NCBI GenBank assembly: GCA_000827325.1
Contig: KN832875.1
Coordinates: 248,001 to 312,000 of the forward strand
From: Oidiodendron maius Zn
Taxonomy: Eukaryota > Ascomycota > Leotiomycetes > Myxotrichaceae
Length of the DNA: 64,000 nt
Direction of reading: 5' to 3'
Part shown: positions 9,987 to 22,274 of the stretch, in pieces
How the letters are laid out: the number at the start of each line of letters is the position of its first letter
Numbering within the stretch: the first letter of the stretch is position 1
Position numbers and translations under genes: made by a program
The notes under the pieces: generated by a model
What the model saw: only the letters and a program-made list of their open reading frames with translations
Told to the model about the DNA's origin: nothing
Database searches by the model: none

Positions 9987-12696
9987 CTAGCTCACTGTCC
10001 ACACTGGCGCCTTGGCCAGCATCTGCCTTCCCCGGACCTCTACCCCTAGGAATCCAGCGAAGCGAACCTTCTGAGCTCCGTCCTCGGATTGTTTGCCCTT
10101 GGCCTCACTGGGCGTATCTGGCGTGTTCTGAGCGCTCTTCTTTGAGCCGGGTTGCAGCATCCCGCCCTTGTTGGGCCTCTCTTTCCTGAGCTTCCCGCCA
10201 TCGGATTTCTCCCCCTCCTTGCCAGTATCGTCCTTGTCTCCACTGGCCGTGCTGCTGCCATCGGCGTCGCCCGTGGCATCCGCCCCCGGGTTTTCTAGCG
10301 GTGGCATACCCCCGCCAGATTCAACCTTCATGAAGGAGGGTTGTAGCAGATCGCCGGGTAGGGGATATATGATGGCGATATCTCGACTCTCTAGGGGCAA
10401 GTTGCACGCGATATTGACCGCCAGCTCGATGATCATGTGAGCGCTGTCTGCGATGCCATTAGGTATCGGATCCGATAAGAAGTTGACCAAACTCGCCGTC
10501 AGGGTCGAGGTGGCAACCTGGGCGAATTGCTTTTGGTACTCTTGGCTCTCTGCCGACTGCAAGACTTCCCTCAGGCCATCGAGCGTAGCCAGCCTCCACT
10601 GCACGACCTTGGCTGTCAGGGCATCCGACTCCTCTTGGTTGTTCAGCGCGGGTGCGAACCGGCGAATGTTCTGCTCGATGAGCTTCAGCTGACTACTGAA
10701 GTCATTCTTGAGGCCGGGGTGGAAAGTCTTGTTGAAGACCTCTTCGATGAGGAACCGCGAGATGAATGCCCTGCCTACTGCCGTCATCTCCTGCTTCCCC
10801 ACCTGCAACGCATCCTGGTTTACCGAAGGGGCAAGCCAGTTAGGAATAGATCGCCAGTTTTTCCGTATGTTGAAGGCAAGGTTGGTCGTCGCCCCATCGA
10901 GCCGCTGAAACCTCGTCATGTACTCGTTATCATCGAGGGATGTGCGGGACTGCGATAACCGCTGGTGGGCGAGGGAGTTTTGGAGCTGCTCAACCTGGGC
11001 GGTCTTGTCGAAGTACAACCCTTTTACCTTCTTGTATTTTTGTACTAGAGAGAGGGGGATCAGCATGGCATGAAGGGTACTCTTCTTCTAGTCTGCACTC
11101 ACGAATCTCCTTGTATGCATCGTTCACATCTCGTTCTGCCACAGGAGGAGGAGTACTCCTGCCACGCTCCCCACCACTGCCTCCCGCGAACTGCTCCCTC
11201 TGCGGGGGACCTCCTCTATATTCATTCCCTGGGCCGGTGGGAAGGGGGCTTGTAGATGGGACGGTGGTGGGTGTAGAACTGCCCGCGAACGGCTGTCGGT
11301 AGTTGGCGCCATCTCGTGTGTCTGGTTGCGAAGAGTTGGCCTGCATTGCTTGCTTGGGGTCAGCTGTCCGGCGAGGTTGTTGTGACGTGCCACCAGGGGC
11401 CATAGTGTTGTAGGGAGGCGCGTCCCTCTCTCGCTGCCTCTGGGAGGTCGGCGCGGATCGATTGTTGCTGTGCTCCGAACGCAAGGAGTTAGCGTTGCTG
11501 GTCGGGGAGTTGGTATTGGAGTGCTGCTCCGACACGGGGATGTCCTCCCTCTGCTCGGCCGAGGTATCAAAGGAGAGCTGGGAGACGGTCTCGAAGTTCT
11601 GCGAGTAGGGGTCGTGGGAGATGCCCAGCGCGTCCGGGTACGGGCTCAGCTGCTGTCCCTGGGCCAGGCCTGGGTGGTGGTTATTCTGAGGCACCTCCAG
11701 CTGCGGCTGCTGCAGTGCCTGGATCAAGGAAAGGTGCTCGCTAGGGTTATCGTCCTGTGTGGAGTAGCCGGAGGGTTCCTGCTCGAGGTCGCTGGGGACG
11801 GATCGGATCGTGTGTTGCTGGGACTGTTCTTGGTTGGAGCTGCGCGTCTCGGCGCGTTCGAGCTCCTGGACGAGGTACGGGTCAAGATCGTGACGATCCT
11901 CGGCGTGCTCCTGTGGCGAGGGTAGGTAGGACCTGGGGCCTGGGGCGGTCTGCCAGTCGAGGTGCTGGAGCTTGTCTGGCGACGCGGTCGAGCTGGTGCG
12001 GATGGCAGGCGGATTCTGCAGGCGCCGCGACAGGCGGCGGCCGTGCCCCGGGGCGAGGGGGGATCCCTGGGCCGGAGTCGAAGGATTATTCGCGTCAGGC
12101 GTGCGACTGGACGATCGCATGCGATCAAAAAGGCCTCTGCTTTTCTTGGGCTCTACCACCGGGCTCGACGTCTGCGACTTGGGCGGCGACACGAGCTGGG
12201 TCCGGGGCACCGCTAGGGCGAGGTCATCGACCGACCTGCGGTCCGACACAGGCACGAGCTGCGGGAAAGGGCTCGAGTATGTCGACTGCGGGCGTACCAG
12301 CGTGCCTGGATGTGGATAATCGATGGTGGGACTGCCCGTGTCGATGGGCGACGCGGAGGCGATACCGGCGTAGGGCTGGGAGGTGCGTCGCAGAGATGTC
12401 TGCTGCTGGTGCTGCTGATGCTGTGATGGCGGTTGATGTTGGGAATGCGGCTGTTGATGCTGCTGCGGCGGCGCTGGAGGACGCTGTTGCATCAGTGCAA
12501 AGGAAGGATCGGGCTGCGTCGTCGCACGCGCCTCGTCGGTCTTGCCCAGGGCAGAGGCTGGAGAGGCCGGGCTGGAGGGCGTCGTGGTTCTCGTTGTCGT
12601 CGTGGTCGTGGATGTCGTGGAGGTCGTGGCGGTTCCCGCACCGGATTCGTCCAGCGCGTGCTTTGAACGATTCGAGTGCTTGGAGAATAAGGGCAT
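9987..12696 (-). CDS. Large conserved fungal protein of unknown function
   Basis: The two-exon model (12696-11103 and 11044-9987; 58-nt intron, GTGAGT donor, CTAG acceptor) encodes 883 residues. The start is MPLFSKHSNRSKHALDES; upstream codons look like leader. Residues 20-530 are low complexity, rich in Gln, Pro, Ser and Thr, with poly-Thr and poly-Gln/His runs. Residues 530-770 are a compact, probably helical domain containing FQRLDGATTNLAFNIRKNW, GKQEMTAVGRAFISRFLIEE and ADSAHMIIELAVNIACNLPLE, starting with a coiled-coil-like stretch. A charged Gly/Ser/Lys-rich tail follows. The domain resembles a family found only in filamentous fungi; I cannot assign a function. The disordered N-terminus would fit a regulatory or scaffold protein, which is inference. 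Confidence 0.8.
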
Positions 12697-13502
12697 ATTA
12701 TTCGGGGTGCACAAAGTGGGCGGTGCGTCGTGGAGACAGCTGCTGCCAAGGGTTCGTTGGCTCTCTCTGTCTGTCTGCACAGCTGCTGGCCGGCCGGGTC
12801 AGAACATGGCAGGAGCGGGCGGGCACTGGGGGCAATGCCAGGAAGGACGAGAGGGCGGAGGAGGAGGAGGAGGGAGTGTGATGGTCTTGATATGGACAGT
12901 TCGGGGAGGGAGAGCGAGCACCTGGCTTAGAGGAGGCCGCCTGCTCTCGATGCTACGGTGCTGTCAACCAGCGACCCTCATCTAACCCCAGCGGTTCTTC
13001 CGGGGGGTCGAGCCTCAGTGCTGACGGCGGTGGGCATAGGCATCATTGCAGGCAACTCCTCCCGGAGCAGTCAGACTACGAGGCCAGGAGGACATAAAGG
13101 GCGAAATCGCCCTCTCTCTCTCATCTTCCGGGGCCAATTCGTGACCACGCTGCCCCGGAAGCCGCTGTTGATATCCTCAAAACCCCAATCGGTGCCCGGG
13201 GTGCCTTGATGATGTCTTGATGTCTCAGGTATCAATTTCCCACTCGAGTCAAATAGCCGTGTGCTGACTCAGCATGGAGGATTTCCCTGGCGGGCCTGTT
13301 ATTACGTGGGGCTCCAGTTTAATCTGGTCAACTTGGTCACAGATTGCACAAGAGATGGAAATCCTGTAGAAACAGAGAACTATATCTCACAGAGATGGGG
13401 GCAGGTACTACAACGTAGCAAATAACTATATTGGCTATATAGCAGTAGCAATCTTACTTTTATGTCAACGATATGAGATTACTGTGGCCCGTCCTGTCCC
13501 AT
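12697..13502. other. Intergenic region
   Basis: Promoter side of the large minus-strand gene and 3' flank of sodA. It begins GC-rich with a GGA-repeat run near 12850-12880 and becomes AT-richer after 13330. No gene is supported. Confidence 0.5.
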
Positions 13503-14242
13503 CTATGCAGCAATGCCAATAACACCTAGCCAGTTGTAAGTGAGGGGTCATCCATTAACTAAAAGGAAAAATGGGACACGTACCGCAAGCTGGTCGTGGG
13601 CCCGCATTGCCGGTCTTTAGGGACTCATCGTTGCCTCCCTTTCCTAGATCATCAGTTCCGGCGTGGACGACCACGGTTCGCTATGATAAGATCAGTTTCG
13701 CTCGGCAAAAATAACAAGACGATGTTCGACTTACGCCAATAACACTCTGGGGGCCAATTAGCTTGACCAGCTTATCCGTGACACTGCCCTTGCCATTGCC
13801 TTGGGCGTCGGTCTCGAAGTTACCGAGATCACCAACATGGCGGTTCTCGTCGGCAGGAGCCCCGTGTGTCTTGCCGTGTGGGTTGACTGAGGGAGCCTTA
13901 GCAAGTGTCCAAAGCTATACAAAGCAATAGCGTCGAGAGACCAAGGACTGCCTACAATGGGGTCCAGCAGATGTGCATCCATTTGTGTTGTCGCCGAACT
14001 GGTGGACGTGCATGCCACGCTTGGCATTGGGGTCGTGGCCGGTAATGTTCCATGTGATGGTCGTAGGGGCAGACTCGTCGGTCTGCTCGAAGGTGACGGT
14101 ACCGGTAATCTTCGAGTCACCTCGAATAAATGCAACTATCGGAGCCCATGCTATTAGCGGGAGGAAGCTCGGAAGAGCGGGGTACACATAGTAGACTCTA
14201 GGAGCTGTGGTGGCGGCCGTCGGACTTACCTGCCTTGACCAT
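13503..14242 (-). CDS. sodA: Cu/Zn superoxide dismutase
   Basis: It converts superoxide to hydrogen peroxide and oxygen, in the cytosol and mitochondrial intermembrane space. There are five exons: 14242-14230, 14135-13956, 13886-13735, 13680-13584 and 13525-13503. All introns are GT..AG and in frame, and the product is exactly 154 residues, the family length. Metal ligands are visible in [26 protein letters not shown] and VVVHAGTDD. The conserved Cys pair is in NGCTSAGPH and RPACGVIGIA. There is no signal peptide. The first coding exon is only 13 nt (MVKA plus one base) and the last 23 nt, so automated gene calls could easily miss both ends. Confidence 0.96.
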
Positions 14243-14829
14243 CTTGAGCTATGGTAGTGTCAATATTAATAGGATTTGGGTATACGAGCGATACAATGGG
14301 TTTTGTGTTGTTCGAAGGTAAGAGAGAGGAAAAAGAAGAGAGAGGGGGAAGAAGTGTACGGCATTACGCACGAGAAGTGGGGATGTGCGTGCCTGGAGTT
14401 TTGCCGCGGATATCAGGCCGTAACGCCAAATTTATGATCAAGACCTCGGATTGGGGAAGTATTCGTGCAACCTCGCTCTCTACCTCACTTATGCATTTTG
14501 CCCTGGTGCTACACGATATCTCTCGATGGTAGGTACCACTGGTAGGTATTGCTCCCATTTATTTTCTGGCAGCCTGAGGTATCACAGACCCCCCTATCGT
14601 ATCAACCAGCGCTTGCGTTGCGGCCCTGCAAAGGATCCTCGTGCTGATCCTCCCAGCCAAGCACTGGTTGACTTCCACTCCTGAGCAATCATCCATTTCT
14701 CTTCTCTTTCTCTCTCTCTTCTCTCTCTCTCTTCACTCTCTCTCTCCACCACCCTCCTTTGCAATTGACGAGCGTGAATGCTATTAGCGACCAGATCCTC
14801 TTCGTCTCTCCTTTGTCGCTCACTTAACT
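14243..14829. other. Divergent promoter region of sodA and a secreted-protein gene
   Basis: Shared upstream region of two divergent genes. A CT-rich microsatellite (about 14695-14750) lies 80-130 bases before the plus-strand start. No coding feature is seen. Confidence 0.55.
14695..14750 (+). repeat. CT-rich microsatellite
   Basis: Runs of TCTC and TTCTC with few other bases, in the probable core promoter or leader of the secreted-protein gene at 14830. Confidence 0.75.
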
Positions 14830-15523
14830 ATGCGCTTCGTCAAACTGCTTGGCCTCTGTGTGGGTGTAGCTTCGACGGCACTCAATCCTCTCGCTCGACT
14901 TAACCTCAAGCGACCTTCGACTCTCCTCCCGGACGTCTCTCCAGAGCCTCTTCGTACCAGCAACAAGCCCGTACAGCCATTTTCTATTTCCAACCTCTAC
15001 GCACAGTCATTCGTCGACTCCAGTACCACTTGGAACCGTTCGCTCACCTGTATCTACCCCCTTCTGAGCTCTCATTTTGTGACAATAATAAAGCTAACCA
15101 GTCCATTAAGTCGTCTTCGCAGACCCGAATTCAAACACCAGCACCGTCTGCTCCAAGTCCTGGATCGACTCGCACAATGCCTCTGCTGCCCCTACCACGT
15201 ACGTTCTCTGCGACGACACGGGCAACGAGGAGGACTTCCAGTGGCAGTTCACCTCGTATACCAACATCCAGCACTTCACCATTGAGTTCTCTCATGGCTG
15301 GGACGACCTGAAGTATGCCTCATCGTCCCCATCCTCCACCATTCTCAGTCCCCTTCGCTGACCGTTTCAACACAGTGACTTCCCCCCTCCATACAGCTGG
15401 GTCGATATGTTCTCCACGCAAAACTCCTTCAATCTGACCTGCTCCACGAACGCAGCGGGTCTGCAACACTGCTCTGCACTCCAGAACCCGTACCGCGCGG
15501 TCGTCAACGAGATGGCAAACTGA
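14830..15523 (+). CDS. Small secreted protein, Alt a 1-like (AA1-like) fold
   Basis: Exons 14830-15049, 15111-15312 and 15376-15523 (introns 61 and 63 nt) give 189 residues. MRFVKLLGLCVGVASTAL is a signal peptide. A Pro-rich linker leads to a mature domain with four cysteines in the pattern VCSKSW..YVLCDD..NLTCST..HCSAL and several N-glycosylation sites (NRS, NTS, NAS, NLT). Length, Cys spacing and aromatic beta-type segments such as FQWQFTSYTNIQHFTIEF resemble the AA1-like group, small secreted beta-barrel proteins of which Alt a 1 is the type. The fold call is by pattern only. Biological role is unknown; cell-wall or host-facing roles are possible. Confidence 0.75.
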
Positions 15524-16082
15524 TTATCTTTCTCGTGCACTGGAATATAAGAGAACAAGTAATGTAATTTGCTATATCTCGGCGTAGGTAATGCATTGAC
15601 GCATCTTTGTCTTTATAGACTTGGCATTTTGTGGCCTTTTGTAGCATTTTGTGTACATAACTGACCTGGCGGTAATTATAATTCTAAGGCGCATTTTAGA
15701 CCCTCGACGCAGTCTTCGCGGTTTGAACAGACCTAGGCAGTAGTATCTTTCTCATATTGCTTAGCCCTTGAAATTGAGGGTTGGAAATCAGGTTTAGTTA
15801 TAGCTTTGGTAGGAATATATAAAATGCACAAGACAGCAGAACTGAGCCGAGCTGTCGGTTGTTGACACCACGACAAGAGCATCTTGATTAATCCAATTAC
15901 CCAATCAACCATAGATCGCGACTTAATTCTCTAGTACCCAGCTAGAGCAGCAGCAGCAAAAATATCCAGAGCCGCAATCCCCAGCAGTAACCCTCCCTCC
16001 TCGAAAGCAAGGAAAATCATGAGCGCAGCGCACGCATTGATATCAAGGTTAAGAAATAGTCTACATGGGATCCATCCCTCGA
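15524..16082. other. Convergent intergenic region
   Basis: 3' flanks of the secreted-protein gene and the LYAR-like gene. AT-rich in part; no gene seen. Confidence 0.5.
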
Positions 16083-17529
16083 TCACAAGAAGAGCACAAT
16101 CTCACCCCTCTCATTGCGCTTCATTCTCAGACTCCTCCACAGCTCCTTCTCCTCCTCCGCTCGGGCCAGGCCGGTCCCGCTGGCGTGCCGCTCGCGGTGG
16201 TAGCGCTTGAGCGCCTTGTTCATGCTCACCCCTCGTTCACTCTCAGGCCCCTTATTGATGAAGCTCAGTAGGAGCTCGGCGCGGGGTTGAAACACCACCA
16301 TCTGGGTCTCGCCGTCTGCATCACCACGCGCGACTTCGTCGTCCATGGGATGGTACTCAATCATTTTCCGAGCTGGGCGCTCGGACCCCTCGCGATGGTG
16401 ACTCCGGTGGTGCTTCTTGTGGCGCGGGCGGTCCTCAGAGTGCTCGCGCGAGGGCGTGGATGTGATTAAAGACATGATATTATTGCTGATTGTGTCGACG
16501 CGACCGCGCCCACGGTCGCGGTCGCGCTTGGAGTGCTTGGTCTTCTTCAGCGGGCTGCCGGGCGAGGCGTCGAAGTCGCCGCCGGAGTAGTCTGGGGAAG
16601 GAGGAAAGACGGAGGGGCGAGAGAGGAGGCCCTTCAGGCCGCCTGTCAGGCCCGAGTGGAGGATTGGAGGGGCGTCAGTCATTATTTGGTCGCCGCGAGC
16701 TGAGAGGTCGTGAGTGTCGACGTGCAGCCGCTTCCGTTTCTTGTCTGACTTAACCTCTCTGCTGTGCTCGCGGCTTTTCCTCTCCTTCCTCAGATCGCGG
16801 TCACGCTCAGACTTGGGTACCGGTGTCTGGTAGTGCTCTGTGTATATTGGTCCGCTTCCATACTCAACCAGGTCTGTGAGGCTGTCTCCAGCCCGTTCGA
16901 ATCGTACCCGGACGAGCCCCCTCTCATGGTCTTCCTTTGGCGGCTCCTCAATCATCCGCGGCGCTTCTGGGGCCGCGAGCTCGAGCCTGGATCCATTCGG
17001 GGTGTCCGTATCGACGAGGAAGTCGAAGACGTTGACTGGGTCCTGCGGCTTGCTTAACTCGGGTACGGCAGGCGGGGGAGACGGTGCTGAAGGCATGGAT
17101 GACTGGGCCACGTCGCTGTGGGAGCTCTGCTGGTCCTCGTCCGGCACGTCTTCCACATATGCCTTATGCGATATCACGGCCGTAGAGGTGTCGTGCCTCT
17201 TCTTCTCCTTCTCTGGTCGATAGAGGGCACCCTGATACTTCTGCGCTTCGCTGATGCAGCTCTGCAAAAGGAGTCAGATACAGGTTCGGCAGATCTCGCG
17301 CTGAATACATACAGTGTGGGAGCGATATTCCGTCCCTTGGAAGTGTACCATGCAGTCGAGACAAGTGAACGACGCACCGTAGCATTGGTTGCGGTGCGGG
17401 TCCAGTTTCTTCTTCGTGAGGACGTCTCCGCAGCCCTACATCGCCGTTAGAACGACACCTTCTGGGAAACTGGGTGGGTGTTGTTTCAGGGCGCGTCGAC
17501 CAACTTACCTCGCACGAGAAAGACACCAT
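16083..17529 (-). CDS. LYAR-type C2HC zinc-finger nucleolar protein
   Basis: Exons 17529-17509, 17435-17313 and 17261-16083 give 440 residues. The N-terminus starts MVSFSCEGCGD, matching the LYAR family start. Two C2HC fingers are complete: C6-C9-H21-C25 and C32-C35-H47-C50, the second followed by ISEAQKYQGALY, another LYAR hallmark. The remainder is charged and disordered, with many basic clusters such as KKHHRSHHR and KSDKKRKRLH that suit nuclear or nucleolar targeting. Animal LYAR acts in ribosome biogenesis and transcription control; the fungal role is inferred. The first coding exon is only 21 nt, so an automatic model may begin wrongly. Residues near 350-392 form a conserved-looking segment ending KRNERGEIVLFL. 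Confidence 0.88.
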
Positions 17530-18958
17530 GCTCGGGTTTAGTGGGTGCTCGTTGTCGGTGCGGTGCTTGCAATGCGGTTTGAATTGTTCGTGGAGCGCAA
17601 AACAGAAGTCGCAGTGCAGCTTATCACAGGTCGGTTGGTAAGGGATAAGGCGAAGCACGGCCGGTTTGGAGGAGTTCCAGGAGACTGTTTCTGGTCTCGG
17701 AGCGTCTATTTCTGGAAGTGTATTATTGCTGTGTGCCGCACTCCTTGTGTTATGCAGGTTCGCGACGTCGTACTGCATAAACCGATCAGCGACAATGTGC
17801 GCTGTGTGGCCAGTCTCGCGAGGAATGATGCGTCGCTGATCGAGGGCACGAGTTACAATGCAAGGCGGGGGAGGGTGGTCAAGGGCCAGGACAGCAACTC
17901 CTGACCTTCTCTGTGGCTGCGACAATTTCCAGCTCTGACAGGGCTGCGTGATTGGGAATTTCTAGATTGGGACAAATTTTTGTATAGTTAGCACGTGATG
18001 CGCCCCTATATACGGTACTTTGTACTTCATGTGATAAATATCGCTTAAATTTCCTATTGGATGAATTATTAACTAAGCCCCCCTTTTTCCTATTTGAGCA
18101 CATCGAGACCTGATTTCGAGCGCGAAATTCCCAAGTCTCACGAAGAAGATGACCTCCCTGGTCTTTCAGGTTCTCAACAGGTCACCACCAATCCAGCGTC
18201 ATGGCTTCATGACTAGAACTTCACTATTGAGCTCTACAGCATTTTAGAACATGCGATTGACGAATGAATACTACTGCTGTCGCCTAAATACTATCCGTCC
18301 CGTCTCTACAGCTATCCTGTTTACTAGGGAATGCCCTAGTCAAAGTGTAGTTATAGGCAAGGTGATGGAAATGCATGACTAGCTGCCTTAGCGTTTTAAG
18401 GATATTAAGCCAATACCTAAAACTAGGCTAGATGCTACTGTATAGAAGATAAGTTTAGTTTCCAGGCTGCAAATATTACTGCTACACTACTACTTGTGTG
18501 TATGATGCTCTTTATAATAGAGGATGTAATAATAGACTAAAAGTGTGCTATTGCACAAGAGCTTCTTGATAGTTTTGCCAAAGTACCGGTCTTCTTCCTG
18601 AGAGCAATCTCTTCTTCAACTGGTAGGGATCGGCTCCATCCTTGGGTCCGCTATCGAAGGCCCACTCTCTAATCCTTGTACGTACAGGTTAGAGATCAAA
18701 GGGAAGCTTTAAATGGAATGTATAGAATTACAAACTACTCTATAACAACTGAATTATAACTGCTGCTTCTGAATAAATGCCGCTACTTCCTCCACGTTGC
18801 AATCGGCAAAATGTCTGAACCTGGCTAGGCAATAGCCTCCGATTTCTAGCTATAGTAGGATGTAAATGGATAACGATATCGTTCTGTTTCATTCAATCCC
18901 TGTGCCGATCGTGGCAATTCGCTTTCGACAGTTACACTAGTGCAGACGATATAGGGGC
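17530..18958. other. Gene-poor, AT-rich stretch
   Basis: The first 350 bases are the LYAR gene promoter side. From about 18000 on, the sequence is AT-rich with short open frames only. Its position directly before the copia relic suggests more decayed element sequence, but no protein motif can be read between 18100 and 18900. Confidence 0.45.
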
Positions 18959-19271
18959 AGCGATCAAATCGACTATTGAAGCCATATTGCAGATCCGACT
19001 TCCCCTTATCCTTTGCACCGATTCGAAGTCCTTATACGACTGCCTAGTGAAGCTGGGAACCATACAAGAGAAGAGGTTAATGGTGGATTTGATGTGTCTT
19101 CGATAATTATATGAGAGAAGGGAGATCACTGAGGTTAGGTGGATTGAGGGCAATAACAATCCAGCTGACACCATGACGAAGTCAAAGCCCTGCTCTGTAT
19201 TAAAGGACCTAATCGACACTAATACGATCAACATACAGGCTACTGAATGGGTGGAGAGAGTCAAAGAATGA
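18959..19271 (+). mobile_element. Ty1/copia retrotransposon relic (RNase H end of pol)
   Basis: The plus strand encodes the C-terminal part of a copia pol protein. Readable blocks are AIKSTIEAILQIRLPLILCTD, SKSLYDCLVKLGTIQEKRL, YERREITEVRWIEGNNNPAD and TEWVERVKE, the RNase H domain with TDSKSLYD. An in-frame TAA follows MCLR; a CAA-to-TAA change would explain it, as in repeat-induced point mutation. No integrase or reverse transcriptase and no long terminal repeats were found, so this is a truncated inactive fragment. The opposite-strand open frame is a shadow. Confidence 0.85.
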
Positions 19272-22200
19272 GGTTATTTGCAAAAAGAAGAGTTGCCAGT
19301 GTATAACCAAGGCGAATCGGATCGGGTCAACTTATATGGAATGGGTGAACAATACACCGGGAAAGCGAATATATTAATAGCAAGGCAGTAGCCTTACCTT
19401 TAGAACAATAACAACTAATTCAACCAACCTTTTTGACCCTATATTACATATGCAGTATCACCGGAGTGATACAAACATTAACCAAGGGCAAAAAGTCTTT
19501 AGCGAGGAGGACATGGAGGTAGATTTCGACAAGCAGACTTCGCATCTCGAGTTCGCGCGATTCGTAGTCGCGAAGTCCAAGACAAGCCTGGAGCAAATGT
19601 GGACCTGGGCGTCTCGCAGAGGGAAAGGGAAGGCACCTGCACGGTGAGGAGTTCATATCGTGTAACAACTAGCTAGCAAATAGAGGAGACATTAGCCTCC
19701 TAATCATACGAGATTTGCGTCCAAAATCCAAAATCAACTCAGAATGTTTAAAGTATGGCACTGGATTCCCAGTGCACTGTACCAGCTCGTAAGGCCATTT
19801 GTGATTACGTTTCCCAGGGCGATGGAGGGATCGCATTCGGGACGGCGCTTACTCAGGCACACAAGATCTTGGTTGTCGGCTAGTATTCGGAGGGCAGGCA
19901 CCCATGAAACACAATGTTGAAACATGAGACCAAAGAGATGCACACTCACGCACACTTGTCCCTCTCCCGCCGCCCTCCCACAGCACCCCCATTGAGCTCT
20001 GCCGTGCTCCTCGCAACCTGTCGGCCGATCGATTGCGTGATAAGGAGAGCACTGCCTCGATCAGACCGCTGAACCGATATCGCAGCGAAGGGGTGATAAG
20101 TAATCTGTGCAAGCTAAATACAGCATCCTTACAATAACCGTACGCGGGTATCAATGAGTGGATAGTTGTGTAGACGGCGAGGCGCGGTGGGCAAGAGTCA
20201 CACTAGACGCCCTCGTATCTGAGGAGAGATACAGTACTGTACATGTAGGATTTGCACACCAAAATATCTCGGCGCAGGAGGGTTATCCAACGTAACGAGT
20301 AAGCCCGCGGCTAGCAGGCGCGCAATCAAGGTTTTCGCGACGCGAAGGATGGCTGAGGGAAACGTATCTGTACGGGTTCGGTGGCCCCGGGGGACAGACG
20401 TTAGACGGGGATCTTACGTACAGAGGATTGGCTCTGTAGAGGTATTGCCAGTTCCTCTAGTACGAGGGTTGAAAAGATGACATTCATGCTGGCGGGTCCA
20501 CGCGGCGTGGGACAGCGGGGAGGGAAAGGTGACGGACGGAGGGTGGGATCATGGCGTCTTACATGAGGAGAACACCTCCTTAGATTTCTGACGATGACGG
20601 TCCGTCGTACCTTCGTAACGCTGCTGGTGCGGTGGCATATTGTGAGAAGTGATTTGTGAGGAAGAGCTTGCGTATCTGCCGTGGCCTCGGGTTCGTATCA
20701 TCCCCAACCATTTTGATCGGCGGCCATAATTGAATACGGTGCATCCCTTCATCCCATACCGAGTAACCTCGTCGACGGTCCCCACAAACTTCGCCTCGCC
20801 AATGCACGCGCGACCAACTTTTCCTGCACGATCCTTTCGACTCCGCCTGGGTTGGCGACACGGCTCCACCATCGTGGCTCTGGGTCTCAGACACCGCGAC
20901 GAGAAGACGGAAATGGAAGATGGAGAAACAAGCGAGAGGCTCCATGGGGGATCGGCCCACAAACAACAGAGGCAATATCAAGTGCCGACCAGCAGGAAGC
21001 CGGGAAGGCGTCTACGGGCGCATGAGGTGAAGAGATGAAGGGTCGGTCGTATTTCCACCAGCATCAATGCGCCGACGTCAGGGAAGAGGACGGGGAACGC
21101 AGGCGGCGCGATGCGTGGCCCCACGGTTTCACGCCTCGCACCAGCCCAGGCACGCTGGCGCTGCGATTGGCGGTCGGGAGGATCCCCTGGCCTGCAAGGA
21201 GTGATCAGTGGGGGAGCGAAGTACGTGAGGCAAGAAAAGGTGTTGTCCATTCATGGCCAAGTACCTCTACACCGGAAATTGTATGTCGCGGTACTTTCTC
21301 CCTTTCTCCCCAATGGTGCCGCGGCTCCTCCACCAGGCATCGTCGGCCACTCCGCGCCACCGCTCTACAGCTGGTTCTGTACGATGCCACGGTACAGTAC
21401 GAGCGTACGGTCGCTGTCTCCATCAGGACTGGTCGAAGGAAGAAGCGCGTCGGCCGGTCGCACCCAAATCAGATGATTTCCATGTGTAAACGCAGCGTCG
21501 CTCTTTCCACTCTCAGGGAGTATCGCTATGCTGTTGGTCGGGCCCTCTCTAGCTGAAACCACCAGGAGAAGAGATCACCTCCAGGCCGCGATACGCCCCC
21601 CCTGGCGATCGCGCGAGGGAAAACTCAAGCCTAAGACGGAGAGCAGATGGAAACATGGCGGGAGAGAGAAACAGCAGGACCAGTCCGGATGAACGCTCCA
21701 TGGCCTGGTGAGCCCAGCTTGGAGTCAACTCGCCCGCCCCAACTCCAGCCCTCCAGCCTCACCGACTGATGCGAAGGTGATGTCAAAGATCTCGGCGCAT
21801 CAGCCTCTTGAGCCCCAGATGCAATGCGTACAGCCGGGGCCACGTCGTGCTGAGACCCGCGAGTCTGCTTGCAGCCGGTCCTGTTCGTCTTTCAGGCAGC
21901 CGGTCGAGCACATGCTCCACAACGTCCGCCTGGACGGCGTCCAACCACAGCCGCTCGCGGGCTCGCCAGGGATATGAAGCCAGGGGAGAGTAGAAGAAAG
22001 AAGAAGCGGCAGCAGCAAGGGCAGGGCAAAGTCCCAACCCTGCTAGGCACAGGCCTCCTGTACTGTACCGTCCAAACCCACCCGCCGAGAGACACGATCC
22101 CTGGCACACTCGATGCCCCTCGGCCTCAGATATAAGATCTCCTCCCCCCCCCCGTCCGCCTCGAGATCTGTTTCCTCTCCCTTACCCGTTCCAGTCGACG

Positions 22201-22274
22201 ACCAGCCTGCGTCCTTCTCTTTCTCTTTCTTTTCTTTCATCCCGGCCAAGGTCCACGTTCCCTACCGCGCAAAA
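19272..22274. other. 3-kb stretch without a supported gene
   Basis: Flank of the copia relic followed by GC-rich DNA. Many frames of 60-170 codons are open on both strands from 20500 to 22150 but overlap each other and show no domain or plausible start and splice pattern. A C-run lies at about 22144-22154. The end is the promoter and leader of the secreted SLT-like gene, with pyrimidine-rich DNA at 22190-22240. Confidence 0.45.

Noticed and set aside
11757-12881. 374-codon open frame opposite the large unknown gene
   Set aside because: Antisense to the supported exon; Arg/Gly/Trp-rich shadow of a GC-rich coding strand with no domain.
18932-19264. 110-codon minus-strand open frame
   Set aside because: Opposite strand of the copia RNase H fragment; the plus-strand protein is recognisable.
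19450-19647. 65-codon plus-strand frame after the copia relic
   Set aside because: No domain, no splice partners; may be element-derived but cannot be shown.
20549-22135. Many 60-170 codon frames in the gene-poor stretch
   Set aside because: They overlap each other on both strands and read as low-complexity text without known motifs.
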